The notes: a model not told the origin generated them from the sequence alone. A stretch of DNA of 64,000 bases from Hyphomicrobiales bacterium (GCA_025363755.1 JANYLQ010000029.1:310001-374000); one strand, 5' to 3'. Shown: positions 28,903 to 38,552, counted from the stretch's first letter. Numbers and translations: made by a program.

Positions 28903-30552
28903 GTGAGCGATATTCAGCGCGAAGCCATGGAATATGATGTGGTGATTGTTGGCGCGGGCCCAGCAGGCTTGTCCGCCGCCATTCGCGTCAAACAGCTCTC
29001 GCCTGAAACCACTGTCTGCGTTCTCGAAAAAGGTTCCGAAGTTGGCGCACATATATTGTCGGGCGCTGTGGTTGATCCAATTGCTCTCAATGAACTCATT
29101 CCAGATTGGAAAGAAAAGGGTGCGCCCCTCACCACTGAGGTCAAAGAAGATCGCTTCTTCCTGCTTGGCCCATCGGGTGCTTTGCGCCTTCCTAATTTCC
29201 TCATGCCGCCGCTGATGAGCAACCATGGTAATTATGCAGTGTCGCTCGGCAATGTCTGCCGTTGGCTGGCAACGCAGGCCGAAAGCTTGGGCGTTGAGAT
29301 TTATCCGGGCTTTGCCGCTTCGGAAGTTCTTTACCGCGACGACGGTTCGGTGCGGGGCGTGGTGGCTGGTGTCATGGGCATTGCCAAGGACGGCACGCAT
29401 AAACCGGATTTTCAGCCCGGCATGGAGCTCACGGGTAAATATGTGCTCATCGCCGAAGGTGTGCGCGGTTCGCTGGCCAAAGAAATTATCGCCAAATACA
29501 ATCTTTCCGAAGGCCGTGAGCCGCAGAAATTTGGTTTGGGCATGAAAGAGCTGTGGGAAGTAAAGCCTGAAAATCACAAACAAGGCCAAGTGACCCATAC
29601 CATGGGTTGGCCGCTTGGCACCAAGACTGGTGGCGGTTCATTTATGTATCACTTGGAAGATAATCTCGTGTCGATCGGTTTTGTGGTGCATCTCAATTAC
29701 ACAAACCCAAACCTTTATCCCTATATGGAATTCCAGCGCTTCAAGCATCATCCGCTGATTGCACCTGTATTAGAAGGTGGCAGACGCGTAGCTTATGGCG
29801 CGCGGGCTATCACCGAAGGCGGCTTCCAATCCGTGCCGAGACTGCCCTTCCCCGGTGGGGCATTGATTGGTTGTTCAGCGGGCTTTGTGAATGTGCCGCG
29901 CATTAAGGGCAGCCATAATGCAATGAAGACGGGCATGATGGCGGCAGAAGCAACAGTTGCGGCCATTCAAGCCGGCCGCAGCGGTGATACCTTAGACGAG
30001 TACCAAACCGCCTATGAAAATTCTTGGGTCTATGAGGACTTGAAGAAGGTCAAAAACGTAAAGCCTATGTGGTCAAAACTTGGCCTCGCAGGTGGTGCAG
30101 CGCTTGGCGCACTCGATATGTGGCTCAACACACTATTCGGTTTTGGCTTTGGCACATGGAAACATGGTAAAGCCGACTACGCCACATTGAAGCCGGCAGC
30201 TGAAAGCAAACCCATCTCCTACCCAAAACCAGATGGCATTTTAAGCTTCGACCGCCTGACCAATGTGGCCTTTTCGGCTACCTCACACGAAGAAGACGAG
30301 CCTGCTCATCTGAAACTTAAGGATGCGTCCATTCCAATCAGCACTAACCTACCGGTGTGGGATGAACCGGCTCAGCGCTATTGCCCAGCAGGCGTGTATG
30401 AAGTGGTGAAAGAAGACGGAAAAGAACCACGATTCCAAATAAATCATCAAAATTGTGTGCATTGCAAAACCTGCGATATTAAAGACCCGTCGCAAAATAT
30501 AACTTGGGTTGTGCCGCAAGGCGGTGAAGGTCCAAATTATCCCAATATGTAA
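28903..30552 (+). CDS. Electron transfer flavoprotein-ubiquinone oxidoreductase
   Basis: A 549-residue FAD and 4Fe-4S enzyme that passes electrons from ETF to ubiquinone at the inner membrane. The FAD-binding motif is YDVVIVGAGPAGLSAAIRV near residue 10. The C-terminal cluster cysteines are in RYCPAGVYEV and NCVHCKTCDIKDPSQNITW. The start is GTG with GGAG upstream. The ETF subunit genes etfA and etfB are not in this window. The stop codon is followed at once by a TTAACGC/GCGTTAA inverted repeat. Confidence 0.97.
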   Translation: MSDIQREAMEYDVVIVGAGPAGLSAAIRVKQLSPETTVCVLEKGSEVGAHILSGAVVDPIALNELIPDWKEKGAPLTTEVKEDRFFLLGPSGALRLPNFLMPPLMSNHGNYAVSLGNVCRWLATQAESLGVEIYPGFAASEVLYRDDGSVRGVVAGVMGIAKDGTHKPDFQPGMELTGKYVLIAEGVRGSLAKEIIAKYNLSEGREPQKFGLGMKELWEVKPENHKQGQVTHTMGWPLGTKTGGGSFMYHLEDNLVSIGFVVHLNYTNPNLYPYMEFQRFKHHPLIAPVLEGGRRVAYGARAITEGGFQSVPRLPFPGGALIGCSAGFVNVPRIKGSHNAMKTGMMAAEATVAAIQAGRSGDTLDEYQTAYENSWVYEDLKKVKNVKPMWSKLGLAGGAALGALDMWLNTLFGFGFGTWKHGKADYATLKPAAESKPISYPKPDGILSFDRLTNVAFSATSHEEDEPAHLKLKDASIPISTNLPVWDEPAQRYCPAGVYEVVKEDGKEPRFQINHQNCVHCKTCDIKDPSQNITWVVPQGGEGPNYPNM

Positions 30553-30580
30553 TTAACGCTGTGCGTTAAGTATCTGTTAA
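30553..30580. promoter_or_regulatory. TTAA-N7-TTAA CtrA-like site overlapping an inverted repeat
   Basis: TTAA at 30566-30569 and TTAA at 30577-30580 are separated by exactly seven bases, the CtrA consensus spacing. An overlapping inverted repeat TTAACGC-TGT-GCGTTAA spans 30553-30569. The site lies about 120 bp upstream of the TadG-like gene. The second half-site is TTAAG rather than TTAAC, so the match is partial. Confidence 0.45.
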
Positions 30581-30701
30581 GCCTATCAGAAATATCGGCC
30601 TGCCGCATTGCTGGTCGCTAAAAAGCAACCAATCTCGGCAACGGGTTGTTGAAAGTTTTGCGACAAGTTCCCCGTTGAAACTAAAAAGGGAATCTTGGGC
30701 A

Positions 30702-32189
30702 ATGCGTGCGACTATGAACAAATCGAAAATCGTCTCTGGCTTTAAGAGACTAATGTCGAATGAGCGTGGCAACATGGCAATTGTCGTGGGCATGGCAACT
30801 GTTCCGATGATGTTGATCATGGGTGCGGCCGTAGACTTTGAAAATGCCAGCAACACACATACTGAACTGCAAAGTTCGGTCGATTCTGCCGCACTTTACG
30901 CTGCTTCCCTCACCGACACGACAAACGATGCACTCACCACAAAATCAAAGCCGTATTTCAACGCAAACTTCAATTCAAGTGCTGCACCTGGTACGGCTAG
31001 TGCTGCGACCTACGCTGTAACCAGCGTTGGTGATTCAATCACCGCTACAGCCAGCATTCCCGTCAACAACGCATTCATGAAATTAGCAGGCTTGCCAACC
31101 ACAACGGTGAGTGCCACTTCTGTTGTAAAGAAGGCTGGTATTAATCTCGAAGTGTCATTGGTGTTGGATAATACGGGCTCCATGGGCTCGACTAATGCAA
31201 AGACTGGCAACACAGCGATCTATGACCTGAAAATTGCAGCTGCGAAATTCGTCGATCAAGTGATGCCTGCCACACAGGGACAATTCTACACCAAGATCGC
31301 TGCTATTCCGTATAACAGCAGTGTCAATTTGGGTACATCTGCACTGGCAGTTCAAGCGCGCGGTTCTGTGCTTTCAGGTACAAGCACAACACCGGGCTAC
31401 CAAAACTACACCTTCTCTTCCAATAAAAGGGAATCATACTCAAATGGCAGCTGGCAGAACAATTGCACACACGATTCCAATCACTATTGCCTGACAACAG
31501 CAGCTATCACCAACTGCGTAACAGAACGTACGGGAACTGCGGCCTACACAGATGCTTCGGTGGGCACTTATCCAGTCGGACGCAAATACGTTGTAACAAA
31601 CAGCTCTTTCAACCCCTGCACAGTCACGCCAATGGTTCCATTATCGACAGATGCTGCAACGTTGAAAAGCACCATTGGAGCTATGTCTTCAGGCAATTGG
31701 ACTGCGGGTCAAACGGGTTTGGCTTGGGGTTGGTATGCGCTTTCGCCAAGTATTGGTGTATTTACAGGAGCGGCAGCCCCAGCAGGCTACGATAAGTTGA
31801 CAACGACTGATTTGACCCAAAAAGTTAGAAAAGTCATGATCTTGATGACTGACGCCGAATATAACACCGCTTATGTCAATGGCGTTGTGAGCAAGGATAC
31901 AAATTATACATCATATGGCAGCGGCAATGATGATGAAGTGGCTTTTGCTTCTCCGACCAATGGTGACGTTTATAATCAGGCTGCCTCGATGTGCAGTAGC
32001 ATCAAAGCTTCGGGCGTAGAAGTTTACGTCATCACATTCCAGCTCGACAAGTCACTTTCTTGGCGCGTTGGTTTGGTCAACAACTGTGCCACGGACTCGA
32101 GCCACATCATCGATGCTGACAGCACATCGCTTGACGCTGCTTTCGGCAAGATCGCCAACCAAATTCTTGCAATGCGTATCGCTCAATAA
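30702..32189 (+). CDS. TadG-like pilus assembly protein with VWA domain
   Basis: A 495-residue protein. The N-terminus (ERGNMAIVVGMATVPMMLIMG) is the TadE/TadG-type single membrane segment with the following DFENASNTHTELQSSVDSAALYAAS. A von Willebrand A domain starts with the MIDAS motif LVLDNTGSMG near residue 155, and a large cysteine-containing insert follows. TadG proteins are envelope-exposed pseudopilin-related parts of Flp pilus systems. I chose ATG 30702 (AAGGGA ten bases upstream). No other tad gene is present here, so it is an orphan copy. Confidence 0.85.
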   Translation: MRATMNKSKIVSGFKRLMSNERGNMAIVVGMATVPMMLIMGAAVDFENASNTHTELQSSVDSAALYAASLTDTTNDALTTKSKPYFNANFNSSAAPGTASAATYAVTSVGDSITATASIPVNNAFMKLAGLPTTTVSATSVVKKAGINLEVSLVLDNTGSMGSTNAKTGNTAIYDLKIAAAKFVDQVMPATQGQFYTKIAAIPYNSSVNLGTSALAVQARGSVLSGTSTTPGYQNYTFSSNKRESYSNGSWQNNCTHDSNHYCLTTAAITNCVTERTGTAAYTDASVGTYPVGRKYVVTNSSFNPCTVTPMVPLSTDAATLKSTIGAMSSGNWTAGQTGLAWGWYALSPSIGVFTGAAAPAGYDKLTTTDLTQKVRKVMILMTDAEYNTAYVNGVVSKDTNYTSYGSGNDDEVAFASPTNGDVYNQAASMCSSIKASGVEVYVITFQLDKSLSWRVGLVNNCATDSSHIIDADSTSLDAAFGKIANQILAMRIAQ

Positions 32190-32228
32190 AAGCCGGCGGG
32201 CTTGATCCCAGAAGGGGCGGGTTCCTTG

Positions 32229-32249
32229 AAAAAGGCGCTCGCCCTTTTT
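32229..32249 (+). terminator. Probable intrinsic terminator after the TadG-like gene
   Basis: AAAAAGGC at 32229-32236 pairs with GCC and TTTTT at 32241-32249, with one bulged C and a GCTC loop. It lies 40 bp after the TadG-like stop codon. Confidence 0.45.
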
Positions 32250-32334
32250 GCTTGCGATAACCGCTAAAAAACCTCAATCTAGCGAGATGAATCGTTGGCG
32301 TATTTCTGCCCTTTTACAATTTGAATGGATCATC

Positions 32335-34041
32335 ATGCTTTTGCGTTCTGCTTCTTGGATTTTTACTGGTTTTCTTGTGTCGGGCATAGCGCTCGCTGAT
32401 GTGACCCCTGAAACTTCGTTTTCGGGAAATTATCTGGCGGGCCGCACAGCTGGTCGCTTGCGTGATAACAACGCCTCCGCAGATTTTCTCGGCGCCGCAC
32501 TGAAGCAGGATACGGGCAATCCGGTTTTGGTTGAACGCCTGTTTCAAGCAGAGCTCGCCATGGGTGATGTTGCAAAGGCCGAAGCCCTTGCGCCTCAAGT
32601 CATCGCCAACAATAGCCAACAACGCATGGCGCGGATTGTTTTGGGCCTTAAAGAATTCCGCAACCGCCGTTACCCCGAAGCGCGCGTGCAATTTACCGAA
32701 GCGGCCTATACACCCGTGGGTGAACTCACCTCGGCATTGCTCAATGCCTGGGCTTATGCGGGCGAAGGCTCTCTCAATGCAGCTTTGAAAGAATTGAGCA
32801 AGCTCGATAATCAAGAATCTTTTGCAAACTATAAAGTCGTTCACACCGCAATGATTTCTGATTTTCTCAACTCATCGATGCGCGCCGATGTTGCTTACAA
32901 GAAAGCTTATCAACTTGCGGGCAATAGTTTGCGAGTCGCCCAAGCCTATGCAAATTTCCTATTGCGCAATGGCCATAAGGATGAAGCGCAAAAAGTATAT
33001 GAAAAATTCTTAAGCGGCGGCCAACGCAATGTTTTGATCGAAGCTGATTTGGCAGATCTGAACGCAGGTAAAATGCCAACACCTTTTATCAAAACGCCGG
33101 CCACTGGCGTTTCTGAAGTTTTATTTTCATTGGCCGCCGCCATGAACGGTGATCAAAGTGCTGATGCAGCTTTGATGTATGCCCAACTGTCGCTGGCGCT
33201 CAATGCCGACCAGCCGATGACGCGTTCGCTCATTGGCGATATTTATACTGATATGAAAATCAGCGACGCCGCCATTGATGCGTTTGATCACGTGCCTACC
33301 ACGTCGCCTCTGCGCAATTACGCAGACACTCAGATCGCTGTTAATCTTCAACGCGATGATAAAACAAAAGATGCCATTGATAGGTTGCAGTCGGTTGTTG
33401 CCAAAGATGCAAAAAATCTGGACGCGTTGGTGGCCCTAGGCGGTCTTTATCGCAACAATAATGAAATGCAAAAGGCAGCTGACATTTATACGCAAGCCAT
33501 TGGCCTTCAAGGCGATGATAATATTAAATGGCAGCTTTATTATTACCGCGGCATTTCATATGACCGGATGAAGGCATTCGATAAATCTGAAGCTGATTTT
33601 AGAAAAGCTCTGTCAATTTCCAAAGACCAGCCGACGGTTCTCAATTATCTGGGTTATTCGATGATTGATCGCGGTGTGAAGCTTGATGAAGCAATTGGCA
33701 TGGTCAAGAAAGCTGTCGAACTCAAGCCCAATGATGGTTATATTGTTGACAGCTTAGGCTGGGCCTATTTCACCATGGGTGATTATGATCAGGCCGTGAA
33801 CTATCTCGAGCGCGCCGTTGATCTTAATGCTGCAGATTCCACAATCGCTCAACATCTGGGCGATGCTTACTGGCATTCTGGCCGCAAACTGGAAGCCCAG
33901 TTTCAGTGGCAACATGCCAAAGACAATCATCCAGAAGCAGCCGATCTTCCAGCCATTGAAGATCGGTTGAAGAATGGTTTGGTTGAGCCAGCGAAAGTGA
34001 AGCCCGCTGAAAACATCGTGCCCAAGCCCTCTTCCGGCTGA
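32335..34041 (+). CDS. Secreted tetratricopeptide-repeat protein
   Basis: A protein of about 568 residues made mostly of TPR repeats. The signal peptide MLLRSASWIFTGFLVSGIALA supports ATG 32335; upstream in-frame starts at 32287 (ATG) and 32248 (TTG) would add a stretch with a charged residue inside the hydrophobic region. Clear TPRs lie in the C-terminal third (NYLGYSMIDRGVKLDEAIGM, then DSLGWAYFTMGDYDQAVNYL and HLGDAYWHSGRKLEAQFQW). Such proteins scaffold complexes in the periplasm or outer membrane. Its stop overlaps the ispE start. Confidence 0.85.
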   Translation: MLLRSASWIFTGFLVSGIALADVTPETSFSGNYLAGRTAGRLRDNNASADFLGAALKQDTGNPVLVERLFQAELAMGDVAKAEALAPQVIANNSQQRMARIVLGLKEFRNRRYPEARVQFTEAAYTPVGELTSALLNAWAYAGEGSLNAALKELSKLDNQESFANYKVVHTAMISDFLNSSMRADVAYKKAYQLAGNSLRVAQAYANFLLRNGHKDEAQKVYEKFLSGGQRNVLIEADLADLNAGKMPTPFIKTPATGVSEVLFSLAAAMNGDQSADAALMYAQLSLALNADQPMTRSLIGDIYTDMKISDAAIDAFDHVPTTSPLRNYADTQIAVNLQRDDKTKDAIDRLQSVVAKDAKNLDALVALGGLYRNNNEMQKAADIYTQAIGLQGDDNIKWQLYYYRGISYDRMKAFDKSEADFRKALSISKDQPTVLNYLGYSMIDRGVKLDEAIGMVKKAVELKPNDGYIVDSLGWAYFTMGDYDQAVNYLERAVDLNAADSTIAQHLGDAYWHSGRKLEAQFQWQHAKDNHPEAADLPAIEDRLKNGLVEPAKVKPAENIVPKPSSG

Positions 34042-34898
34042 TGATCACCAGCGTTACCGAACTCGCCAAAGCCAAAATTAATCTCGCCCTTCATGTATTG
34101 GGTAGGCGGGCGGATGGTTATCACGAGCTTGATTCCGTGGTGGCCTTTGCAGATATTGGGGACGAGCTTACTATCTCGGTTTCTGACACGTTGTCATTAA
34201 GTTGCGTTGGCAAGTTTAGTGCAGAGGTTCCGCACGACGGCGAAAACATAATTCTCAAAGCTTGGCATCACCTCGATAAACAATTTGCGGCAAAAGACTT
34301 GGCGTTGCCAAAAGTGCATGTGGCGCTCACAAAAAACCTACCCGTCGCATCGGGCATCGGTGGCGGCTCTGCTGACGCAGCAGCCATGTTGCGCGGCCTC
34401 CTGCGCCTCACACATCAAACGCTATCTGAAACCGAAATCACGTCCCTCGCTAAAAACCTCGGCGCAGATGTGCCCGTGTGTTTTCACGAGGCCGCCTGCC
34501 AGATGCAAGGCATCGGCGAAATCATAACCCCGCTCACCATTGAGCTTCCCCGCGCCATCGTTTTAGTCAATCCACTTGCAGAATGTTCAACAGCCAGCGT
34601 CTTCAACAATCTCGCCCTTAAGCCCGGCCAATCGCACTTAACACCACTCGAACTGAATTCCCCCAGCGATTGGCGCAATGATATGACACACGCCGCAATC
34701 GTCACCCAACCGATCATCACCCAAGTTCTAACCTCCCTAAAAACCGAACCCGCTTTTTCAAGCGTACGCATGTCCGGCTCCGGCGCTACGTGCTTCGGCT
34801 TAGTACCCAGCATGGTACAAGCATCAGCAGCAGCTGCGAGGCTGTCAGTTAAGAACCCGGGATGGTGGGTGCGGGCTGCGGAGTTGGGTTGGGGGTGA
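34041..34898 (+). CDS. ispE: 4-diphosphocytidyl-2-C-methyl-D-erythritol kinase
   Basis: A 285-residue GHMP kinase that phosphorylates CDP-methylerythritol in the non-mevalonate isoprenoid pathway. AKAKINLALHVLGRRADGYHEL is the typical N-terminus; the ATP-binding loop is LPVASGIGGGSADAAAML near residue 102, and VRMSGSGATCFGLV forms the third motif. It overlaps the TPR gene stop by one base, a common arrangement in alphaproteobacteria. IspH, a later enzyme of the same pathway, is also in this window. Confidence 0.95.
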   Translation: MITSVTELAKAKINLALHVLGRRADGYHELDSVVAFADIGDELTISVSDTLSLSCVGKFSAEVPHDGENIILKAWHHLDKQFAAKDLALPKVHVALTKNLPVASGIGGGSADAAAMLRGLLRLTHQTLSETEITSLAKNLGADVPVCFHEAACQMQGIGEIITPLTIELPRAIVLVNPLAECSTASVFNNLALKPGQSHLTPLELNSPSDWRNDMTHAAIVTQPIITQVLTSLKTEPAFSSVRMSGSGATCFGLVPSMVQASAAAARLSVKNPGWWVRAAELGWG

Positions 34899-34969
34899 GG
34901 AAGAGTTGTGACCACCACTTTCCGTATTGACGCCACCCTTAACTTTTATGCAGTTTGCTTTTGGCCTTC

Positions 34970-35953
34970 TCATGTTAGAATTTTGTTGGCAATGGCGTAG
35001 TAGAGCGGAATGCCCAATGCCACGTTAAAAGGGAAAGTGACGGCGAGACTCAAAGGAAGATAGATTGACGCTTTCGCCTCTGGAAGTGCCAGTCGCATGG
35101 CCGCAGGAACTGCGATATAGGATGCACTGCCGCATAACACGGCAAACAACGTTCCAGTTCCCACATCCAAACCAATCAACCAACTGACAAAAAGACCCAT
35201 ACTCGCACCAATTAAAGGCATGTAGATGCCAAACAGAGCCAGCGACCATGTGAACTTTTTGAGATGACCTATGTTCTTGGTCACAACCAAGCCCATATCG
35301 AGCAGGAACAGGCAGAGGATGCCCTGAAACGGCGCATCGAGAAATCCAGCAACTTTATCCATGCCAGGCTGTCCGGTAATCCAGCCAATGGCAAAGGCAC
35401 CAAAAAGTAAAAGAATCGCGCCGTTGGTAAATATCTCGCGAAGCAGTTTCTTCTCTTCATTTTTGTGTGCTCGTGTTTCTGGCGATGAATTATGCGCAAT
35501 GTAAAGTCCCGAGAAAATCGCAGGTGCTTCCATCAAAGCAAGAATGGCAACAACATAACCTGCATAGACAATCTCATTACTTTTTAAAAACGCGGCGGCG
35601 GTGGCAAATGTAACAATGCTAATTGAGCCATATTGCGCAGCAATTGCAGCTGCCGTGGGCTTGTCGAGTGGCGTTGTTGCTTTGAGCATTGTGAATGCCA
35701 GGAAGGGGACCAACAAACTCATCGCAAATCCAGCACCTATGGCGGCCAGTATCGTCCACGTGAACTGATGAGTATTTGCAATAGCTACACCACCCTTAAT
35801 GCCGATTGCCATCATCAGATAAATTGAAAGGTAACGGCTGATGCTTTCAGGCACTTCGAGATCAGATTTGATCAGGCCCGCCAGAATTCCCAGAATGAAG
35901 AACAAAATTGCGGGTGAAAGAATATTTTGCGCAATGACGTGAAGAAAATCCAT
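34970..35953 (-). CDS. SbtA-like sodium-dependent bicarbonate permease
   Basis: A 327-residue integral membrane protein with about ten helices in two similar halves. SPAILFFILGILAGLIKSDL near the N-terminus, AAIAAQYGSISIVTFATA and the second-half GSASYIAVPAAMRLALPEA follow the SbtA/DUF897 family. Cyanobacterial SbtA brings in bicarbonate with sodium; bacterial relatives outside that group are mostly untested, so the substrate is inferred. It reads divergently from a LysR regulator, which probably controls it. Confidence 0.82.
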   Translation of the reverse strand: MDFLHVIAQNILSPAILFFILGILAGLIKSDLEVPESISRYLSIYLMMAIGIKGGVAIANTHQFTWTILAAIGAGFAMSLLVPFLAFTMLKATTPLDKPTAAAIAAQYGSISIVTFATAAAFLKSNEIVYAGYVVAILALMEAPAIFSGLYIAHNSSPETRAHKNEEKKLLREIFTNGAILLLFGAFAIGWITGQPGMDKVAGFLDAPFQGILCLFLLDMGLVVTKNIGHLKKFTWSLALFGIYMPLIGASMGLFVSWLIGLDVGTGTLFAVLCGSASYIAVPAAMRLALPEAKASIYLPLSLAVTFPFNVALGIPLYYAIANKILT

Positions 35954-35989
35954 GATGCCTCGCCTCTTTATTGCGCGGCTTCTATAAGT

Positions 35990-36043
35990 TCAAGTTTGAT
36001 TTGAAAAATTGATAGTTTTAATGGAAGCGATGATTTATAATCA
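35990..36043. promoter_or_regulatory. Two dyads in the SbtA-LysR divergent region
   Basis: TCAA-N7-TTGA occupies 35990-36004, and TGATTTATAATCA at 36031-36043 is a perfect dyad with a three-base centre that fits the LysR T-N11-A rule. The second overlaps the leader of the LysR gene, so it could serve autoregulation. Confidence 0.5.
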
Positions 36044-36048
36044 TAAGC

Positions 36049-36906
36049 ATGCCTTTTCATCTCGATAGTATTTCACTAAAAAGTTTTATCGCAATCGCCG
36101 ATACAGGATCCTTTACCAAGGCCGCCATAGCCGTTGGTCGCACGCAGTCCGCTTTAAGTTTACAAATCAAAAAACTTGAAGAAAACTTAGGTTGTGAGTT
36201 GTTCAATCGCGGAGCACGAAGAGCAACACTGACTGAACAAGGAGAAATTTTCTCAAGTTATGCAAGGCAGATTATTCAACTGCAGTTGGAGGTATATAGC
36301 CGACTTAAAGAACCTGACATCGAGGGCGAGATTCGGTTTGGAACACCTGAAGACTTCGCCACACATTATTTGCCCGAAGTTTTGGCGATGTTCCGTAAGC
36401 ATCATCCCCGCATCCAGTTAAATGTGGAGTGTGACCTTACACTTAATCTTCTCGAAGGCTTTCAACAAGAAAAGTTTGACCTCATTCTTGTTAAGCGCGA
36501 CCCCCAAAGGGTAAAAGGTGGTAACCAAGTGTGGCGTGAACCGCTCGTTTGGGCAGCAGCTAAAGGTTGGCAGGCCCAAAGCCCATTGACGCTCATTTTG
36601 TCACCGCAACCGTGTATTTATCGTTCGCGGGCGCTGGCAGCTCTTGACCGTGCAAAAATGCCTTGGCGCATTGCCTATACCAGCCCCAGTCTTGCCGGAA
36701 CTGTAGCGGCAGTTAAAGCGGGTTTGGGTATCACAGTCCTACCCCAAAACATGTTGCCCATCGGTATTCAGTCTATTCGTTATGAGCTGAAACTACCAGA
36801 ATTGGCCGACGCAGAACTTGCGCTTATAAGGCGCAACGGAATCTCGAAGGCTGGAGAAATGCTGGCCGAGCACATCATCTCCAGTCTGGAAAGCGTAGCA
36901 AATTAA
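36049..36906 (+). CDS. LysR-family transcriptional regulator
   Basis: A 285-residue LTTR. The N-terminal helix-turn-helix is IADTGSFTKAAIAVGRTQSALSLQIKKLEE (about residues 15-44), followed by the linker helix and a two-lobed effector domain beginning IEGEIRFGTPEDF. It resembles the second LysR gene at 62974 in both the HTH and the effector-domain opening, so they belong to one subfamily. It is divergent from the SbtA-like permease gene. The effector is unknown. Confidence 0.9.
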   Translation: MPFHLDSISLKSFIAIADTGSFTKAAIAVGRTQSALSLQIKKLEENLGCELFNRGARRATLTEQGEIFSSYARQIIQLQLEVYSRLKEPDIEGEIRFGTPEDFATHYLPEVLAMFRKHHPRIQLNVECDLTLNLLEGFQQEKFDLILVKRDPQRVKGGNQVWREPLVWAAAKGWQAQSPLTLILSPQPCIYRSRALAALDRAKMPWRIAYTSPSLAGTVAAVKAGLGITVLPQNMLPIGIQSIRYELKLPELADAELALIRRNGISKAGEMLAEHIISSLESVAN

Positions 36907-37109
36907 ATTGAATTTTTGGAACTGACTTGGCATTTAAATCGGGATAAATTTTAAATTGAATTAAGCAACTATGCCATTGTTGTTGAAACACGTTGGTTCG
37001 GTTTTGGCTTGCATAAGTTGAGTATATAAAACATGAGCAAACAAAACTGCTTGCCACTCCTAAATTGTCATACCTTGACATCCCGCCCTGCCCCCGCCAT
37101 TTCTCAGAT

Positions 37110-38072
37110 ATGTCCTTACCCTCCCTCAAAATTCTCCTCACGGCCCCGCGTGGTTTTTGCGCTGGTGTTGTTCGTGCCATTGATATTGTGGAGCGCGCGC
37201 TCGAGCTTTATGGCGCGCCGGTTTATGTGCGCCATGAGATTGTGCATAATAAATACGTGGTTGATGATCTTAAATCCAAGGGTGCGATTTTTGTGGATGA
37301 GCTGGATGAGATTCCACCGGGTGATCATCCTGTGGTGTTCTCGGCGCATGGTGTTCCAAAATCAGTGCCCGCCGAAGCCCAACGCCGCGCCATGTTTCAG
37401 ATTGATGCCACGTGTCCCCTCGTCACCAAAGTTCACATGGAAGCGCTGCGCCATCATGAACAAGGTCTCGAGCTCATTTTGATCGGCCATAAGAACCACC
37501 CCGAAGTCATCGGCACTATGGGCCAGCTTCCCGCTGGTGCAATCACGCTGATTGAAACCGCCGAAGATGCAGAGCTGGTTCCGGTTCGTGACCCTTCAAA
37601 GCTTGCCTACGTCACGCAAACCACGCTTTCGGTTGATGACACCAAAGATGTGATTGCGGTTTTGCAAATGCGTTTTCCCGCTATCAAAGGCCCGCTGAAA
37701 GAAGACATTTGCTACGCCACAACCAACCGCCAAGATGCGGTTAAATCCATCGCCGATAAAATCGAACTGCTGATCGTGGTCGGCGCGCCCAATTCATCAA
37801 ACTCCCTGAGACTTGTTGAAGTGGGTGAAAAGAGTGGTTGCCCGCGTGGGCTCCTTGTTCAACGCGCCACTGATTTGGATTGGAGTACGCTGCAAGGTTT
37901 ATCGACCATTGGCCTCTCGGCTGGTGCATCCGCCCCTGAAATTCTCGTCAATGAAATCATCGACGCGTTTCGAGGCCACTATGACGTGTCGGTTGAAAAA
38001 GTGGTTTTGCGCGAAGAAAATGTGTCGTTCAAATTGCCACGTGAACTGCGCCCTGCCCAGCCCGCTCTATGA
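37110..38072 (+). CDS. ispH: 4-hydroxy-3-methylbut-2-enyl diphosphate reductase
   Basis: A 320-residue iron-sulphur enzyme that makes IPP and DMAPP in the last step of the methylerythritol pathway. Cluster cysteines appear in [16 protein letters not shown] (C17), [12 protein letters not shown] and in the [10 protein letters not shown] region; [16 protein letters not shown] is also typical. ATG 37110 gives the normal N-terminus; an in-frame TTG at 37065 would add an atypical 15 residues. It overlaps rnhA by four bases. In many relatives thrB lies between these two genes; here it is absent. Confidence 0.95.
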   Translation: MSLPSLKILLTAPRGFCAGVVRAIDIVERALELYGAPVYVRHEIVHNKYVVDDLKSKGAIFVDELDEIPPGDHPVVFSAHGVPKSVPAEAQRRAMFQIDATCPLVTKVHMEALRHHEQGLELILIGHKNHPEVIGTMGQLPAGAITLIETAEDAELVPVRDPSKLAYVTQTTLSVDDTKDVIAVLQMRFPAIKGPLKEDICYATTNRQDAVKSIADKIELLIVVGAPNSSNSLRLVEVGEKSGCPRGLLVQRATDLDWSTLQGLSTIGLSAGASAPEILVNEIIDAFRGHYDVSVEKVVLREENVSFKLPRELRPAQPAL

Positions 38073-38515
38073 GCAAGGGTAAAGTTATCATTCATACCGA
38101 TGGTGCTTGCTCCGTCAATCCCGGCCCCGGCGGCTGGGGCGCTATTTTGGATTATAACGGCACGCGCAAAGAAATTTATGGCGGCGAAAAACAAAGCACC
38201 AATAACCGCATGGAACTGAAAGCGGCCATTGAAGCGCTGAATGTTTTGAAGCGTAGCTGTGATGTTGAGATGCATGTGGACTCGCAATATGTGAAAGATG
38301 GCATCACCAAGTGGATCCATGGCTGGAAACGCAATGGCTGGAAAACTGCTGATAAAAAACCCGTTAAAAATGTTGAACTTTGGCAGGCGCTGGACGAAGC
38401 CATTCAGCGCCATGAAATATCGTGGCATTGGGTCAAAGGCCACGCCGGCCACCCTGAAAATGAACGCGCCGATGAATTGGCGCGGCAAGGGATCGCGGAT
38501 ATGAGGAAAATTTAG
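38069..38515 (+). CDS. rnhA: Ribonuclease HI
   Basis: A 148-residue RNase HI that degrades RNA in RNA-DNA hybrids. The catalytic residues lie in [20 protein letters not shown] (D11), [25 protein letters not shown] and [18 protein letters not shown]. Length is normal. Its start overlaps the ispH stop (ATGA). A REP-like palindrome follows in the gap to the convergent peroxiredoxin gene. Confidence 0.96.
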   Translation: MSKGKVIIHTDGACSVNPGPGGWGAILDYNGTRKEIYGGEKQSTNNRMELKAAIEALNVLKRSCDVEMHVDSQYVKDGITKWIHGWKRNGWKTADKKPVKNVELWQALDEAIQRHEISWHWVKGHAGHPENERADELARQGIADMRKI

Positions 38516-38552
38516 CACGGAGCGTAGTGAGTTTTAGTTCAACTTTTACAAC

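Noticed and set aside
28897-29598. Minus-strand open frame of 233 codons opposite the ETF-QO gene
   Set aside because: It mirrors the well-conserved ETF-QO coding sequence and shows no recognisable domain.
36951-36964. TTAA-N6-TTAA upstream of ispH as a CtrA site
   Set aside because: Spacing is one base short, there is no CCAT extension, and the stretch is so AT-rich that chance occurrence is likely.
37075-37097. TTGACA upstream of ispH as a -35 element
   Set aside because: No -10-like hexamer lies at 16-18 bp; the position is also too close to the start codon.
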